Both the position numbers and the translations under genes were made by a program. A stretch of 64,000 nucleotides of DNA from FEN-299 sp963717945 (GTDB lineage Bacteria > Acidobacteriota > Vicinamibacteria > Vicinamibacterales > Fen-181): the NCBI GenBank assembly GCA_963717945.1, contig CAVQXT010000007.1, forward strand, positions 62,001 through 126,000, read 5' to 3'. The notes under the pieces were generated by a model. It was not told where the DNA came from. It searched no databases and saw only the letters and a list, made by a program, of their open reading frames with translations. The stretch's first letter is position 1. The number at the start of each line of letters is the position of its first letter. Positions 53,854 to 61,933 of this stretch are shown here, piece by piece.

Positions 53854-54333
53854 ATGGCCGAGAAAACCGAGCGCCAGAAGGCCGAGAAGAACATCGCCGA
53901 GAACCGGAAGGCGTTCCACGACTACCACATCCTCGAGACGTTCGAGGCCGGCGTGGCGCTGCTCGGCACCGAGGTGAAGGCCATCCGCGAGGGGCGCGTC
54001 AACCTGCGCGACAGCTACGGCCGCGTGGAGGCCGGTGAAGTGTTCGTCCTCAACGTGCACATCAGCCCGTACAGCCATCGCGGGTATGCGGACCACGAGC
54101 CGCTCCGCCGCCGCAAGCTTCTCCTGCACCGGCAGGAGATCAAGAAGCTGGTCGGCAAGACGACCGAGCGGGGCATGACCCTGGTGCCGCTGAGGATGTA
54201 CTTCAAGGAAGGGCGCGTGAAGCTGGCGCTCGGCCTGGCGAAGGGCAAGAAGGAATACGACCGGCGCGAGACGCTCAAGCAGCGCGAGGTGGACCGGGAA
54301 ACCCGCGCTGCCGTCAAGGAACGGCAGCGCTAG
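53854..54333 (+). CDS. smpB: SsrA-binding protein
   Basis: SmpB delivers tmRNA to stalled ribosomes for trans-translation. The 159-residue protein has the OB-fold core (AENRKAFHDYHILETFEAGVALLGTEVKAIREGRVNLRDSY is the conserved opening region, 13-53), YSHRGYADHEPLRRRKLLLH, and the basic C-terminal tail GLAKGKKEYDRRETLKQREVDRE that reaches the decoding site. Start at 53854 follows pdxA by 16 bases with GGCGGAA upstream. No ssrA gene is seen in this window. Confidence 0.97.
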   Translation: MAEKTERQKAEKNIAENRKAFHDYHILETFEAGVALLGTEVKAIREGRVNLRDSYGRVEAGEVFVLNVHISPYSHRGYADHEPLRRRKLLLHRQEIKKLVGKTTERGMTLVPLRMYFKEGRVKLALGLAKGKKEYDRRETLKQREVDRETRAAVKERQR

Positions 54334-54348
54334 CGCCTGCGCGCCGGC

Positions 54349-56181
54349 TTACTTCGACTTCACCGTCGCGCCGGACTTCGTCTTCGGCGTCCCCGGCCCC
54401 TGCTTGCCGACCGGCTCCGGCTGCGCCGCGCGGATGAGCGTGCCGGTCTCGTTGGTCCCCGCAATCCAGGTCTTCCCCTCGCCGTCCCAGTACATCGACC
54501 GCTCGACGGCGAACGACACGCCGTTGGTCGATTCGACGACGGTCCCGAACTGCTCGCCCCACTGGAGCGGGAACTCGGCCGAGCTCAGCGTCATCCGCGA
54601 GTTCGCCTTGACGGTGGCCCGCACGACGACCGGCGCCAGGCTGTTGTCGCGCAACAGGGTCAGCGTGACGGCCGCGTCCTGGCTGTTCGGGTTCACCAGC
54701 AGGAAACGGCTGACGACGTTGTGCGCGCCGCCCGTTTCGCCTTCCGAGAGCGCCCACTTGGTCCCCAGCGCCGGCATCGCCGCGCTGTTGTGGCCTTCTT
54801 CCCACTGTCCCCAGCGGCCCGGCCAGTACATCGACCGCTCCGCCACGATCGGCATCGTGGCGGTGATGACGGCAGACACCTCGGTGTTCTCGAGGCCGGT
54901 CTCGTCGTTCACCGTCACCGTCATGCGGCTGGTTGGCGGGAGCTGATACTTCTTGGTGACGCTCGTGCCGCTCGGGGTGAGGTAGTTGACTGTCGCGGTG
55001 GCTGGCCAGGTGTTCGGGTTGGCGAGCAGGAGGTACTCGGCGAACACGTCGCCGGTCTGCCCTTCGGCCAGGAACCACTTCCTCGACGGCTCCGCAACGC
55101 CCGACGACTCGTGGCCGCCCTTGAAGGCCGCGTCCTTCGTGTTGAAGTACATCGTCCGCTCGGCGGCAATCGGCGCCGTGGCCTGGACCGACATGCCGAA
55201 CGAGGTCTGGCTCAGCCCGGGGACGGTGTTCAGGTAGATCGACTGCCGGCCGTTCGCCGGCACGACGTAGCTCGCCTGCACGGTCTGCCCGCTGGCGAGG
55301 AAGAACGTGACGGTGGCGCTCGCGTCAGCCGATCCGGCGTTGGCCAGGGCGAGGTAGGTGTCGAACACGCCCGTGTCGCCCTCGGCAAAGTACCAGGCGG
55401 TCTGCGCGCTGTCGACGGCCTTGCCGGTGTGCGCCGAGTCCATCATCTCCGGGCCGCCCCAGGTCACCGTGCGCTCGACGAGCACGCCGCCGCGCTGGGT
55501 GGTGACCTCGGCCGCCACCTGCAGGTTCTGCAGACCCGCGATGTCGTTCACCACGATCGTCCTCCGGCTCTGGCCCGGAATCGAATACTGCTGGACGATG
55601 GGCGTCGCGCCCTGCGGCAGGAACCGGACGGTGATCTCGGCGGGGTCGGTGCCGGGATTGGTCAGCGCCAGGCGCGTCCTGAAATTCCCGGTGGCCCCCT
55701 CGGCGAGCAGCCACGTGTTGGGGATGAACGGGTCGGTCCCGTTGAGGAACTCGTCCATGTTGGTGACCGAGTCGCCGTCCGGGTCGGCGTTCATGTCGTC
55801 GATTCGGAACCGGGCCTTCCACTGTTCCAGCGTCTCGCCCGAAGGCGAGGTGAGCGAGACCGCGCTGCTGATTTCCTCGGAGATCGGGCTGTTGAGACCG
55901 TCCTTGTTGATCGCGCGGACGGCGAAATAGTAGGTCTGGCCGTCTTTCAGGTTCGTGACCGTGGCGGTGGTCACGTTGCCCACCGGCTGGCTGAAGGCAT
56001 AAACGCCCGACTGCGTCCCGTAGAGCACCACGTAGCCGACCACGTCGGCCTCGGGATTGGCGTTCCAGCTGATCGTGACCGAACCCGCGCGGAGCGTCGC
56101 GGGCGCGAACAGGATCACGGAGACGACGGCGAGCAGCCGGGCGAACTTGCACAGGGAGATAGCGAGTGGATGGGTCGACAC
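54349..56181 (-). CDS. Exported protein with fibronectin type III and four DUF5719-like repeats
   Basis: About 610 residues. After a signal-like segment (LAVVSVILFAPATLRAG) comes a fibronectin III domain (SVTISWNANPEADVVGYVVL ... TYYFAVRAINKDG), a dockerin/thrombospondin-like calcium segment (DDMNADPDGDSVTNMDEFLNG), then four repeats of about 105 residues beginning WLLAEGATG, WYFAEGDTG, WFLAEGQTG and WALSEGETG and each ending VERTVTW, AERTMYF, AERSMYW or VERSMYW. The tail is Lys/Pro-rich. It is probably a surface or secreted structural protein; function unknown. The start is unclear: GTG at 56181 is the nearest initiator upstream of the signal segment. Confidence 0.75.
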   Translation of the reverse strand: MSTHPLAISLCKFARLLAVVSVILFAPATLRAGSVTISWNANPEADVVGYVVLYGTQSGVYAFSQPVGNVTTATVTNLKDGQTYYFAVRAINKDGLNSPISEEISSAVSLTSPSGETLEQWKARFRIDDMNADPDGDSVTNMDEFLNGTDPFIPNTWLLAEGATGNFRTRLALTNPGTDPAEITVRFLPQGATPIVQQYSIPGQSRRTIVVNDIAGLQNLQVAAEVTTQRGGVLVERTVTWGGPEMMDSAHTGKAVDSAQTAWYFAEGDTGVFDTYLALANAGSADASATVTFFLASGQTVQASYVVPANGRQSIYLNTVPGLSQTSFGMSVQATAPIAAERTMYFNTKDAAFKGGHESSGVAEPSRKWFLAEGQTGDVFAEYLLLANPNTWPATATVNYLTPSGTSVTKKYQLPPTSRMTVTVNDETGLENTEVSAVITATMPIVAERSMYWPGRWGQWEEGHNSAAMPALGTKWALSEGETGGAHNVVSRFLLVNPNSQDAAVTLTLLRDNSLAPVVVRATVKANSRMTLSSAEFPLQWGEQFGTVVESTNGVSFAVERSMYWDGEGKTWIAGTNETGTLIRAAQPEPVGKQGPGTPKTKSGATVKSK

Positions 56182-56388
56182 GCCGTCTGCAAGCGCAAGG
56201 GGAGTGCCACCGGGTGACGGGGCGGGAGGGGCACCGAAAGGCCCTGCTTTTCGCGCAGTTCGGGCCGGAAGGGTCCCCTGGCGCACCGACGGGACCGTCA
56301 GGGGATTACGAATTGGTAATTGAGATCCAGCTATCGTGCGAATCGGGTGGGCGGAAACCGGTCTTTGGTAAACCGGCGGCGGCGAGTG

Positions 56389-56394
56389 TACCAT
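56389..56394 (+). promoter_or_regulatory. Possible -10 box (TACCAT) near the aminotransferase start
   Basis: TACCAT lies 8 bases before the ATG at 56403, the same geometry as the TACAAT sites at 3234, 8983 and 29680, suggesting a leaderless message. The match is weaker. Confidence 0.3.
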
Positions 56395-56402
56395 TCCCGC
56401 TT

Positions 56403-57527
56403 ATGTCTCAGGTCACCTCGGTCCCCCTTCTCGATCTCCAGGCGCAGTTCCGACCGATTCGCGAGGACGTGCTCGCGGCCATCGCGCGGGTGTGCGACAG
56501 CCAGCGGTTCATCGGGGGGCCGGAGGTCGAGGGGCTGGAGCGCGAACTGGCAGGAATGCTGGACGTCGCGGAGGCCGTCGGCGTCTCCTCGGGGACCGAC
56601 GCCCTGCTGGCGGCCATGATGGCGCTCGGCATCGGCCCCGGTGACGAGGTCGTCACGACCACTTACTCGTTCTTCGCCACGGCTGGTTGCATCGTACGAC
56701 TGGGCGCGCGGCCGGTGCTGGTCGACATCGACCCGGTGACGTGCAACATCGACCCGGCGGGCGTGGCGGCGGCGGTCACCTCGCGGACGCGGGCCATCAT
56801 CCCGGTGCATCTCTACGGGTGCCCGGCCGAGATGACGCCGATCCTGGAGGCCGCGTCCAGGGCCGGTGTCGCCGTGATCGAGGACGCCGCGCAGGCGATC
56901 GGCGCGCGCTACCGCGACCGCCCGGTCGGCGGCCTCGGCACGCTCGGGTGCTTCTCGTTCTTCCCGAGCAAGAACCTGGGGGCGTTCGGCGACGGCGGCC
57001 TGGTGACCACAAACGACTCGGCGCTCGCGCGCCGGCTCAGGCTGCTGCGCAATCACGGCGCCGAGCCGAAGTACCTCCACCAACTGGTCGGCGGCAACTT
57101 CAGGCTGGACGCGCTGCAGGCCGCGGTGCTGCGCGTCAAGCTGCCGCACCTCGCCGCGTGGACGGGGGCGCGGCGGCGGAATGCGGATCGCTACCGCGAA
57201 CTGCTGGCGCCGCTGGCTGAAAAGGGAAGGGTCCAGCTGCCGGTCGAGCCGGACGGCTGCCATCACATCTACAACCAGTTCGCGATCCGGGTGGACGCGC
57301 GCGACCGCGTGAAGGCGGGCCTGGACGCGCGGCGCGTCGGCAGTGAAATCTACTACCCGGTGCCGTTCCACCTGCAGGAGTGCTTCCAGGATCTCGGGTA
57401 CAGGATGGGACAATTTCCGGCGGCCGAGGAGGCCGCGAGCCGCACCCTGGCCCTGCCGATCTACGGCGAGCTCACGGCGGACCAGCAGCGCTACGTCGTC
57501 GACTCGATCGCCCAGGTCGTTGGCTGA
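56403..57527 (+). CDS. DegT/DnrJ/EryC1/StrS-family sugar aminotransferase
   Basis: A PLP-dependent enzyme of 374 residues that adds an amino group to a keto-sugar nucleotide for surface glycan synthesis. The motifs include LLDLQAQFRPIREDVLAAI, GVSSGTDALLAAMMALGIGPGDEV, VIEDAAQAIGA and the PLP lysine in FFPSKNLGAFGDGG (Lys190). The product sugar cannot be told. ATG at 56403 is preferred because upstream in-frame codons are not family-like. A perfect 22-base palindrome follows the stop. rfbD is two genes downstream, consistent with a sugar-nucleotide theme. Confidence 0.93.
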   Translation: MSQVTSVPLLDLQAQFRPIREDVLAAIARVCDSQRFIGGPEVEGLERELAGMLDVAEAVGVSSGTDALLAAMMALGIGPGDEVVTTTYSFFATAGCIVRLGARPVLVDIDPVTCNIDPAGVAAAVTSRTRAIIPVHLYGCPAEMTPILEAASRAGVAVIEDAAQAIGARYRDRPVGGLGTLGCFSFFPSKNLGAFGDGGLVTTNDSALARRLRLLRNHGAEPKYLHQLVGGNFRLDALQAAVLRVKLPHLAAWTGARRRNADRYRELLAPLAEKGRVQLPVEPDGCHHIYNQFAIRVDARDRVKAGLDARRVGSEIYYPVPFHLQECFQDLGYRMGQFPAAEEAASRTLALPIYGELTADQQRYVVDSIAQVVG

Positions 57528-57531
57528 CCAC

Positions 57532-57553
57532 GCGCCGGCCCGCGGGCCGGCGC
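57532..57553. terminator. Perfect GC palindrome after the aminotransferase gene
   Basis: A 22-base perfect palindrome (two 11-base arms with no spacer) begins 5 bases after the stop and 19 bases before the next start. It could attenuate or terminate between the two genes; no U-tract is present. Confidence 0.45.
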
Positions 57554-57572
57554 CACTTCGGATTGAGACTCC

Positions 57573-58883
57573 ATGGCCATTACTTCTCCCGACGCCCCCG
57601 GGATCGCGGCGCCCCGGCGCTCGCGGATGCCCAGCGTCACGTCCCAGATCTTCATCGGCCTCGTTGCGGGAATCGTCATCGGCTACTTGTGGCCGTCCTC
57701 CGACGTCAACGGCGTGCACGTCGTCGGTTTTGCCGAGAGCGTCAAGCCCGTCGCCGACACGTTCCTCCGGATGATCAAGATGATCATCGCCCCGCTGCTG
57801 TTCTCGACGCTCGTGGTCGGCATCGCCGGCACGGGCGACCTGAAGGCGATGGGGCGGATTGGCGTCAAGGCGATCATCTACTTCGAGATCGCGACGACGA
57901 TCGCGCTGTTCCTGGGCCTGGCCGCCGTCAACCTCTTCAAGCCGGGCGTCGGCGTGCAGGTGGCGGTGACCCAGAGCATCACGGACCTGGCGGGCAAGAA
58001 GCCGCTGGGCGGCTGGGAACTGCTGGTGCACCTGTTCCCGACCTCGGTCGTGCAGGCGATGGCCGAGGGGGAGATCCTCCAGCTCGTCGTCTTCTCGATC
58101 TTCTTCGGGATCGCCGTGGCGGCGATCGGCAAGAAGGGGCAGCCGATCGTCGACGTGCTCGAGAGCACGGCGCAGGCGATGTTCAAGTTCACCGGCTACG
58201 TGATGCTGTTCGCCCCGCTCGGCGTGATGGCGGCCATCGCGGCGACGGTGGGGAAGATGGGCCTGGCGATCCTGCTCACGCTCGGCAAGCTGGTGCTGCT
58301 GATGTACGGCAGCCTGCTGGTGTTCGCCGTCGTGGTGCTCGGCGCGGTGTCGGTGATCATCCGGGTGCCGTTCTGGCAGTTCGTCAAGGCGGTCCGCGAG
58401 CCGTTCCTGATCGCCTTCACGACGGCGAGCAGCGAGGCGGCGCTGCCCAAGGCGCTGGAGGTGATGGAGCGATTCGGGTGCCCGAAGAACATCGTCGGCC
58501 TCGTGCTTCCCACCGGGTACAGCTTCAACCTCGACGGCACGACGCTCTACCTGTCGCTCGCGAGCGTTTTCGTCGCGCAGCTGTTCGGCGTCGAGATGAC
58601 GATCGGCCAGCAGGTCTTCATGATGCTGACGCTGATGCTGACCAGCAAGGGCGTGGCCGGCGTGCCGCGCGCCGCCCTGGTCGTCCTGACGGCGACGCTG
58701 GCGCAGTTCAAGCTCCCGCTCGAGGGCGCCGCGATTCTGCTGGCGATCGACCAGATCATGGACATGGGGCGCACGGCGGTGAACGTCATGGGAAACTGCG
58801 TCGCGACGGCGGTGGTCGCGCGGTGGGAAGGCGTGTTCGACGACCGGCAGATGCGCGAGTTCGTGAAGCCGCGGGCCGAGTGA
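57573..58883 (+). CDS. Dicarboxylate/amino-acid:cation symporter (DAACS family)
   Basis: The 436-residue inner-membrane carrier imports glutamate or C4-dicarboxylates with Na+ or H+. Signature motifs of the GltP/DctA family are plain: serine-rich reentrant loop FTTASSEAALPKALEVM, PTGYSFNLDGTTLYLSLASVF, the second loop near MMLTLMLTSKGVAGVPRA, and DQIMDMGRTAVNVMGNCVA. Substrate choice between glutamate and dicarboxylates is not decided. Its stop is one base before rfbD. Confidence 0.94.
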   Translation: MAITSPDAPGIAAPRRSRMPSVTSQIFIGLVAGIVIGYLWPSSDVNGVHVVGFAESVKPVADTFLRMIKMIIAPLLFSTLVVGIAGTGDLKAMGRIGVKAIIYFEIATTIALFLGLAAVNLFKPGVGVQVAVTQSITDLAGKKPLGGWELLVHLFPTSVVQAMAEGEILQLVVFSIFFGIAVAAIGKKGQPIVDVLESTAQAMFKFTGYVMLFAPLGVMAAIAATVGKMGLAILLTLGKLVLLMYGSLLVFAVVVLGAVSVIIRVPFWQFVKAVREPFLIAFTTASSEAALPKALEVMERFGCPKNIVGLVLPTGYSFNLDGTTLYLSLASVFVAQLFGVEMTIGQQVFMMLTLMLTSKGVAGVPRAALVVLTATLAQFKLPLEGAAILLAIDQIMDMGRTAVNVMGNCVATAVVARWEGVFDDRQMREFVKPRAE

Positions 58884-58884
58884 G

Positions 58885-59760
58885 ATGAGGATCCTGGTTC
58901 TCGGCGCCGCCGGCCGTCTCGGGTCCGCCGTGGTCCGGCACTTCGCCGGGTGGGCCGACGTGACGGGGACCGCCCGCGAGGAGCTCGACGTCTGCGACCG
59001 GCGCGCGGTGCTCGAGCGGGTGGCCGGCCTGCGTCCCGCGGCCATCGTCAACTGCACGGCGTACAACGACGTGGACCGCGCGGAAGACGAGCCGGTCGAG
59101 GCGCTGCGCGTCAACGCGTTCGCCGTCCGCACGCTCGCCGAGGCGGCCCGTTCGGTCGGCGCCGCGCTGGTCCACTACAGCACCGACTTCGTCTTCGACG
59201 GGACGGCCGATCGGCCGTACACCGAGGAGGACGCGCCGAATCCCCGGAGCGCCTACGCGAGCTCGAAACTCGTCGGCGAGTGGCTGGCGGCCGGCGCGCC
59301 GCGCCATTACGTGCTCCGCGTCGAGAGCCTGTTCGGCGCGTCGGTCGGCCAGGCCCGGCCGACGAGCGTGGACCGGATCGTGGAGGCCATTCGCGCGGGG
59401 CGCGACGTGCGGGTCTTCGTCGACCGCGTCGTCTCGCCGAGCTACGCCGGCGACGTGGCGCGGGCGACGCGCGTGCTGCTCGAACGTGCCGCGGCGCCCG
59501 GGCTCTATCACTGCGTCAATTCGGGCTCGTGCACCTGGCGCGACCTGGCGCTCGAGGTCGGGCGGCAGCTGGGGATCGAGCCGAGGCTGCTGCCCGTCCG
59601 GATGGCCGAGGTGGCGATGCGGGCCAGCCGGCCGCGCTACTGCGCGCTCTCCAACGCCAGGCTCGCCGCCGCGGGGGCGCCCATGCCGACCTGGGAGGAC
59701 GCGCTGGCGCGCCACCTGGCGCCGTTTTCGCCAGATTCCACGGCCGTCGGCCGCGGATGA
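58885..59760 (+). CDS. rfbD: dTDP-4-dehydrorhamnose reductase
   Basis: RfbD catalyses the last step of dTDP-L-rhamnose synthesis, using NADPH. The 291-residue short-chain dehydrogenase has the nucleotide-binding MRILVLGAAGRLGSAV, NCTAYNDVDRAEDEP, HYSTDFVFDG and the catalytic Tyr/Lys in SAYASSKLVGEW. The other rml genes are not in the window, so a related reductase role cannot be excluded. The start is one base after the symporter stop, which implies co-transcription. Confidence 0.9.
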   Translation: MRILVLGAAGRLGSAVVRHFAGWADVTGTAREELDVCDRRAVLERVAGLRPAAIVNCTAYNDVDRAEDEPVEALRVNAFAVRTLAEAARSVGAALVHYSTDFVFDGTADRPYTEEDAPNPRSAYASSKLVGEWLAAGAPRHYVLRVESLFGASVGQARPTSVDRIVEAIRAGRDVRVFVDRVVSPSYAGDVARATRVLLERAAAPGLYHCVNSGSCTWRDLALEVGRQLGIEPRLLPVRMAEVAMRASRPRYCALSNARLAAAGAPMPTWEDALARHLAPFSPDSTAVGRG

Positions 59761-59765
59761 GCTCG

Positions 59766-59795
59766 TTGACTTGCCCGGCGGGGGTCCGATAGGAT
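59766..59795 (+). promoter_or_regulatory. Sigma-70-type promoter for the nuo operon
   Basis: TTGACT (59766-59771) and TAGGAT (59790-59795) with 18-base spacing, followed by a leader of about 68 bases to nuoA. This is the best -35/-10 pair seen in the window. Confidence 0.6.
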
Positions 59796-59870
59796 CGAGA
59801 CGTCTCCCGTTCTTGCACGATCAACCGGACGGCGGGCCGTCGGGGCCGGCCTCCTCGGGAATTCGTTCAC

Positions 59871-60230
59871 ATGCAGGGCTGGCTTTCAATCCTCCTGTTG
59901 GCGATCCTCGGTGTGGGATTCGGCGCGGGGTCGATCCTGGCGTCGACGCTGCTCGCGCCGAGCAAGCCCTCGCCCGAGAAACTGGCGCCGTACGAGTGCG
60001 GCATGCCGGCCGTGTCCGACGCCCGGGAGCGTCATCCGATCAAGTTCTACCTGATCGCGATGATCTTCCTGCTGTTCGACATCGAGGTGGCGTTCCTCTA
60101 CCCCTGGGCCATGGCGCTGCGCGACCTCGGGTGGACGGGCTTCCTGCAGATCCTGGTCTTTTTCGCGATCCTCCTCGTCGGCTACGCCTACGTCTGGAAG
60201 AAGGGTGCCCTGACGTGGGACAAGCCCTGA
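59871..60230 (+). CDS. nuoA: NADH-quinone oxidoreductase subunit A
   Basis: Membrane subunit of respiratory complex I (119 residues). Three hydrophobic helices, with the conserved KLAPYECGMPAVSDARERHPIKFYLIAMIFLLFDIEVAFLYPWA core spanning about 39-82. Start ATG at 59871 with GGGAA upstream. First gene of the nuo operon; nuoB follows after 57 bases. A promoter is seen directly upstream. Confidence 0.97.
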   Translation: MQGWLSILLLAILGVGFGAGSILASTLLAPSKPSPEKLAPYECGMPAVSDARERHPIKFYLIAMIFLLFDIEVAFLYPWAMALRDLGWTGFLQILVFFAILLVGYAYVWKKGALTWDKP

Positions 60231-60287
60231 GGCGGGTCGCCGCGGTCCCATCGGGACGGTAGCACCGAGCAGAACAGGTCGGATCCC

Positions 60288-60764
60288 ATGGCTTTCGACG
60301 TCGACATTCCGGTATTGACGACCACCGTCGAGAAGATGGTGAACTGGGCGCGGAAGTCGTCCATCTGGCCGGTCACCTTCGGCCTGGCGTGCTGCGCCAT
60401 CGAGATGATGGCGATGAGCGCGTCGCGATACGACATCGCGCGCTTCGGCGCGGAGGTCTTCCGCGGGTCCCCGCGGCAGTCCGACCTGATGATCGTGGCG
60501 GGCCGGCTCTCGCGGAAGATGGCCCCGGCGCTCCGCCGCGTGTACGACCAGATGCCGGAACCGAAGTGGGTGATCTCGATGGGCGCCTGCGCGTCGTGCG
60601 GCGGCGTCTTCGACAACTACGCCATCGTGCAGGGGGTCGATCAGATCGTCCCGGTGGACGTTTACGTGCCTGGCTGCCCGCCGCGGCCCGAGTCGCTCAT
60701 CTACGGCATCATCCAGCTCCAGAAGAAGATCAGCGCCTCCAAGCTCGTGGTGAAGGCAGGATAG
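60288..60764 (+). CDS. nuoB: NADH-quinone oxidoreductase subunit B
   Basis: Complex I subunit (158 residues) that holds the terminal [4Fe-4S] cluster N2. Ligand cysteines are in FGLACCAIEMM, MGACASCGG and VPGCPPRPESLIYG. It passes electrons from the peripheral arm to quinone. Operon position nuoA-nuoB-nuoC is standard. The ATG at 60288 begins MAFDVDIPVLTTTVEK. Confidence 0.98.
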   Translation: MAFDVDIPVLTTTVEKMVNWARKSSIWPVTFGLACCAIEMMAMSASRYDIARFGAEVFRGSPRQSDLMIVAGRLSRKMAPALRRVYDQMPEPKWVISMGACASCGGVFDNYAIVQGVDQIVPVDVYVPGCPPRPESLIYGIIQLQKKISASKLVVKAG

Positions 60765-60769
60765 CCATC

Positions 60770-61333
60770 GTGGATGCCTCCTCGATCATCCGCGCGCTGG
60801 CGTCGGCTGCGGCCGACGCCGAGATCCAGCCGGGCGACGCGACCGACTTCCCGACCATCGTCGTCGCGCGCGAGCGGCTGCTGGACGTCGCCAGGCTGCT
60901 CCGCGACCACCCGGCGCTCAGATTCGACGTGCTGGTCGAGGTCACCGCGGTGGACTGGTGGCCCGCCGAGCCCCGGTTCGAGGTCGTCTACCACCTGGTG
61001 GCGACCGCCGTGCCGGCACGGCTGCGGCTGAAGGTCCGCGTCGGGGGGGACGACCCCAAGGTGATCTCGGTCCACACCGTGTGGCCGTCGGCCGACTGGC
61101 TCGAGCGGGAGGTCTGGGACCTGTTCGGCATCGTGTTCGAACAGCACGGCGACCTGCGCCGCCTGCTGATGCCGGAGGACTGGGACGGGCACCCGCTGCG
61201 CAAGGACTACCCGGTGCAGATCACGATGACGCCGAAGGTGTACGAGCCGCTGCAGATGACCGAGCAGGAGTTCCGCGCCCGGATCGTGGCCGACCGCGAC
61301 GTCCGCGGCGGGTCGAAACGATCGGGGCACTGA
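60770..61333 (+). CDS. nuoC: NADH-quinone oxidoreductase subunit C
   Basis: Peripheral-arm complex I subunit (30-kDa type, 187 residues). Conserved part: VHTVWPSADWLEREVWDLFGIVFEQHGDLRRLLMPEDWDGHPLRKDYPV (about 100-150). The start is GTG at 60770, five bases after the nuoB stop, with AGGA upstream; no ATG fits. It is separate from nuoD, unlike the fused NuoCD of E. coli, and gmhA lies between them. Confidence 0.94.
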   Translation: MDASSIIRALASAAADAEIQPGDATDFPTIVVARERLLDVARLLRDHPALRFDVLVEVTAVDWWPAEPRFEVVYHLVATAVPARLRLKVRVGGDDPKVISVHTVWPSADWLEREVWDLFGIVFEQHGDLRRLLMPEDWDGHPLRKDYPVQITMTPKVYEPLQMTEQEFRARIVADRDVRGGSKRSGH

Positions 61334-61933
61334 GTGACGATGACCCCAGCCGACGTCGCACGGCTCATCGACGAGGCGTTCGCCGAGACGGTCGCGGTGC
61401 ACGACGGCGCCCGGCGCGCGAACCAGGCCGCGTTGCCCGCGGCGGCCGCCGCGCTCTCGGCGGCGCTCCGCTCGGGCCGGAAGGTGCTGGTGTGCGGCAA
61501 CGGCGGGAGCGCGGCCGACGCGCAGCACCTGGCCGCCGAGCTGGTCGGGCGCTTCGCGGGAGAGAGGCCCGCGTGGCCGGCGCTGGCGCTGACGACCGAC
61601 ACGAGCGTGCTCACGGCGGTCGCCAACGATTACGGGTTCGACCGCGTGTTCGCCCGCCAGGTGGAGGCGCACGGCCAGGCCGGGGACGTCCTGGTCGCCA
61701 TCTCGACCAGCGGCGCGTCGGCGAACGTCCTGCGGGCCGTCGAGGCGGCGCGCGCCCGCGGGCTGGTCACCATCGGGCTCACGGGCCGGGACGGCGGCAA
61801 GCTGGGCCGGCTGGCGGACGTGCACCTGCACGTGCCGTCCTCGTCGACGCCGAGAATCCAGGAAGCGCACGCGACGCTGCTCCACGTGCTGTGCGAGCTG
61901 GTCGAGCGGGAACCGGTGGGGATCGATGGCTGA
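61334..61933 (+). CDS. gmhA: Sedoheptulose-7-phosphate isomerase (SIS domain) inside the nuo operon
   Basis: A 199-residue SIS-domain protein of the GmhA/DiaA type. GmhA converts sedoheptulose 7-phosphate to D-glycero-D-manno-heptose 7-phosphate for LPS core heptose. Evidence: VLVCGNGGSAADAQHLAAELVGRF, the active-site Glu/His region RIQEAHATLLHVLCELVE, and LTTDTSVLTAVANDYGFDRVFARQVEA. GTG at 61334 directly follows the nuoC stop; ATG at 61340 is an alternative. The end overlaps nuoD by eight bases, so it is truly embedded in the operon. A DiaA-like role in replication control cannot be ruled out by eye. Confidence 0.9.
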   Translation: MTMTPADVARLIDEAFAETVAVHDGARRANQAALPAAAAALSAALRSGRKVLVCGNGGSAADAQHLAAELVGRFAGERPAWPALALTTDTSVLTAVANDYGFDRVFARQVEAHGQAGDVLVAISTSGASANVLRAVEAARARGLVTIGLTGRDGGKLGRLADVHLHVPSSSTPRIQEAHATLLHVLCELVEREPVGIDG

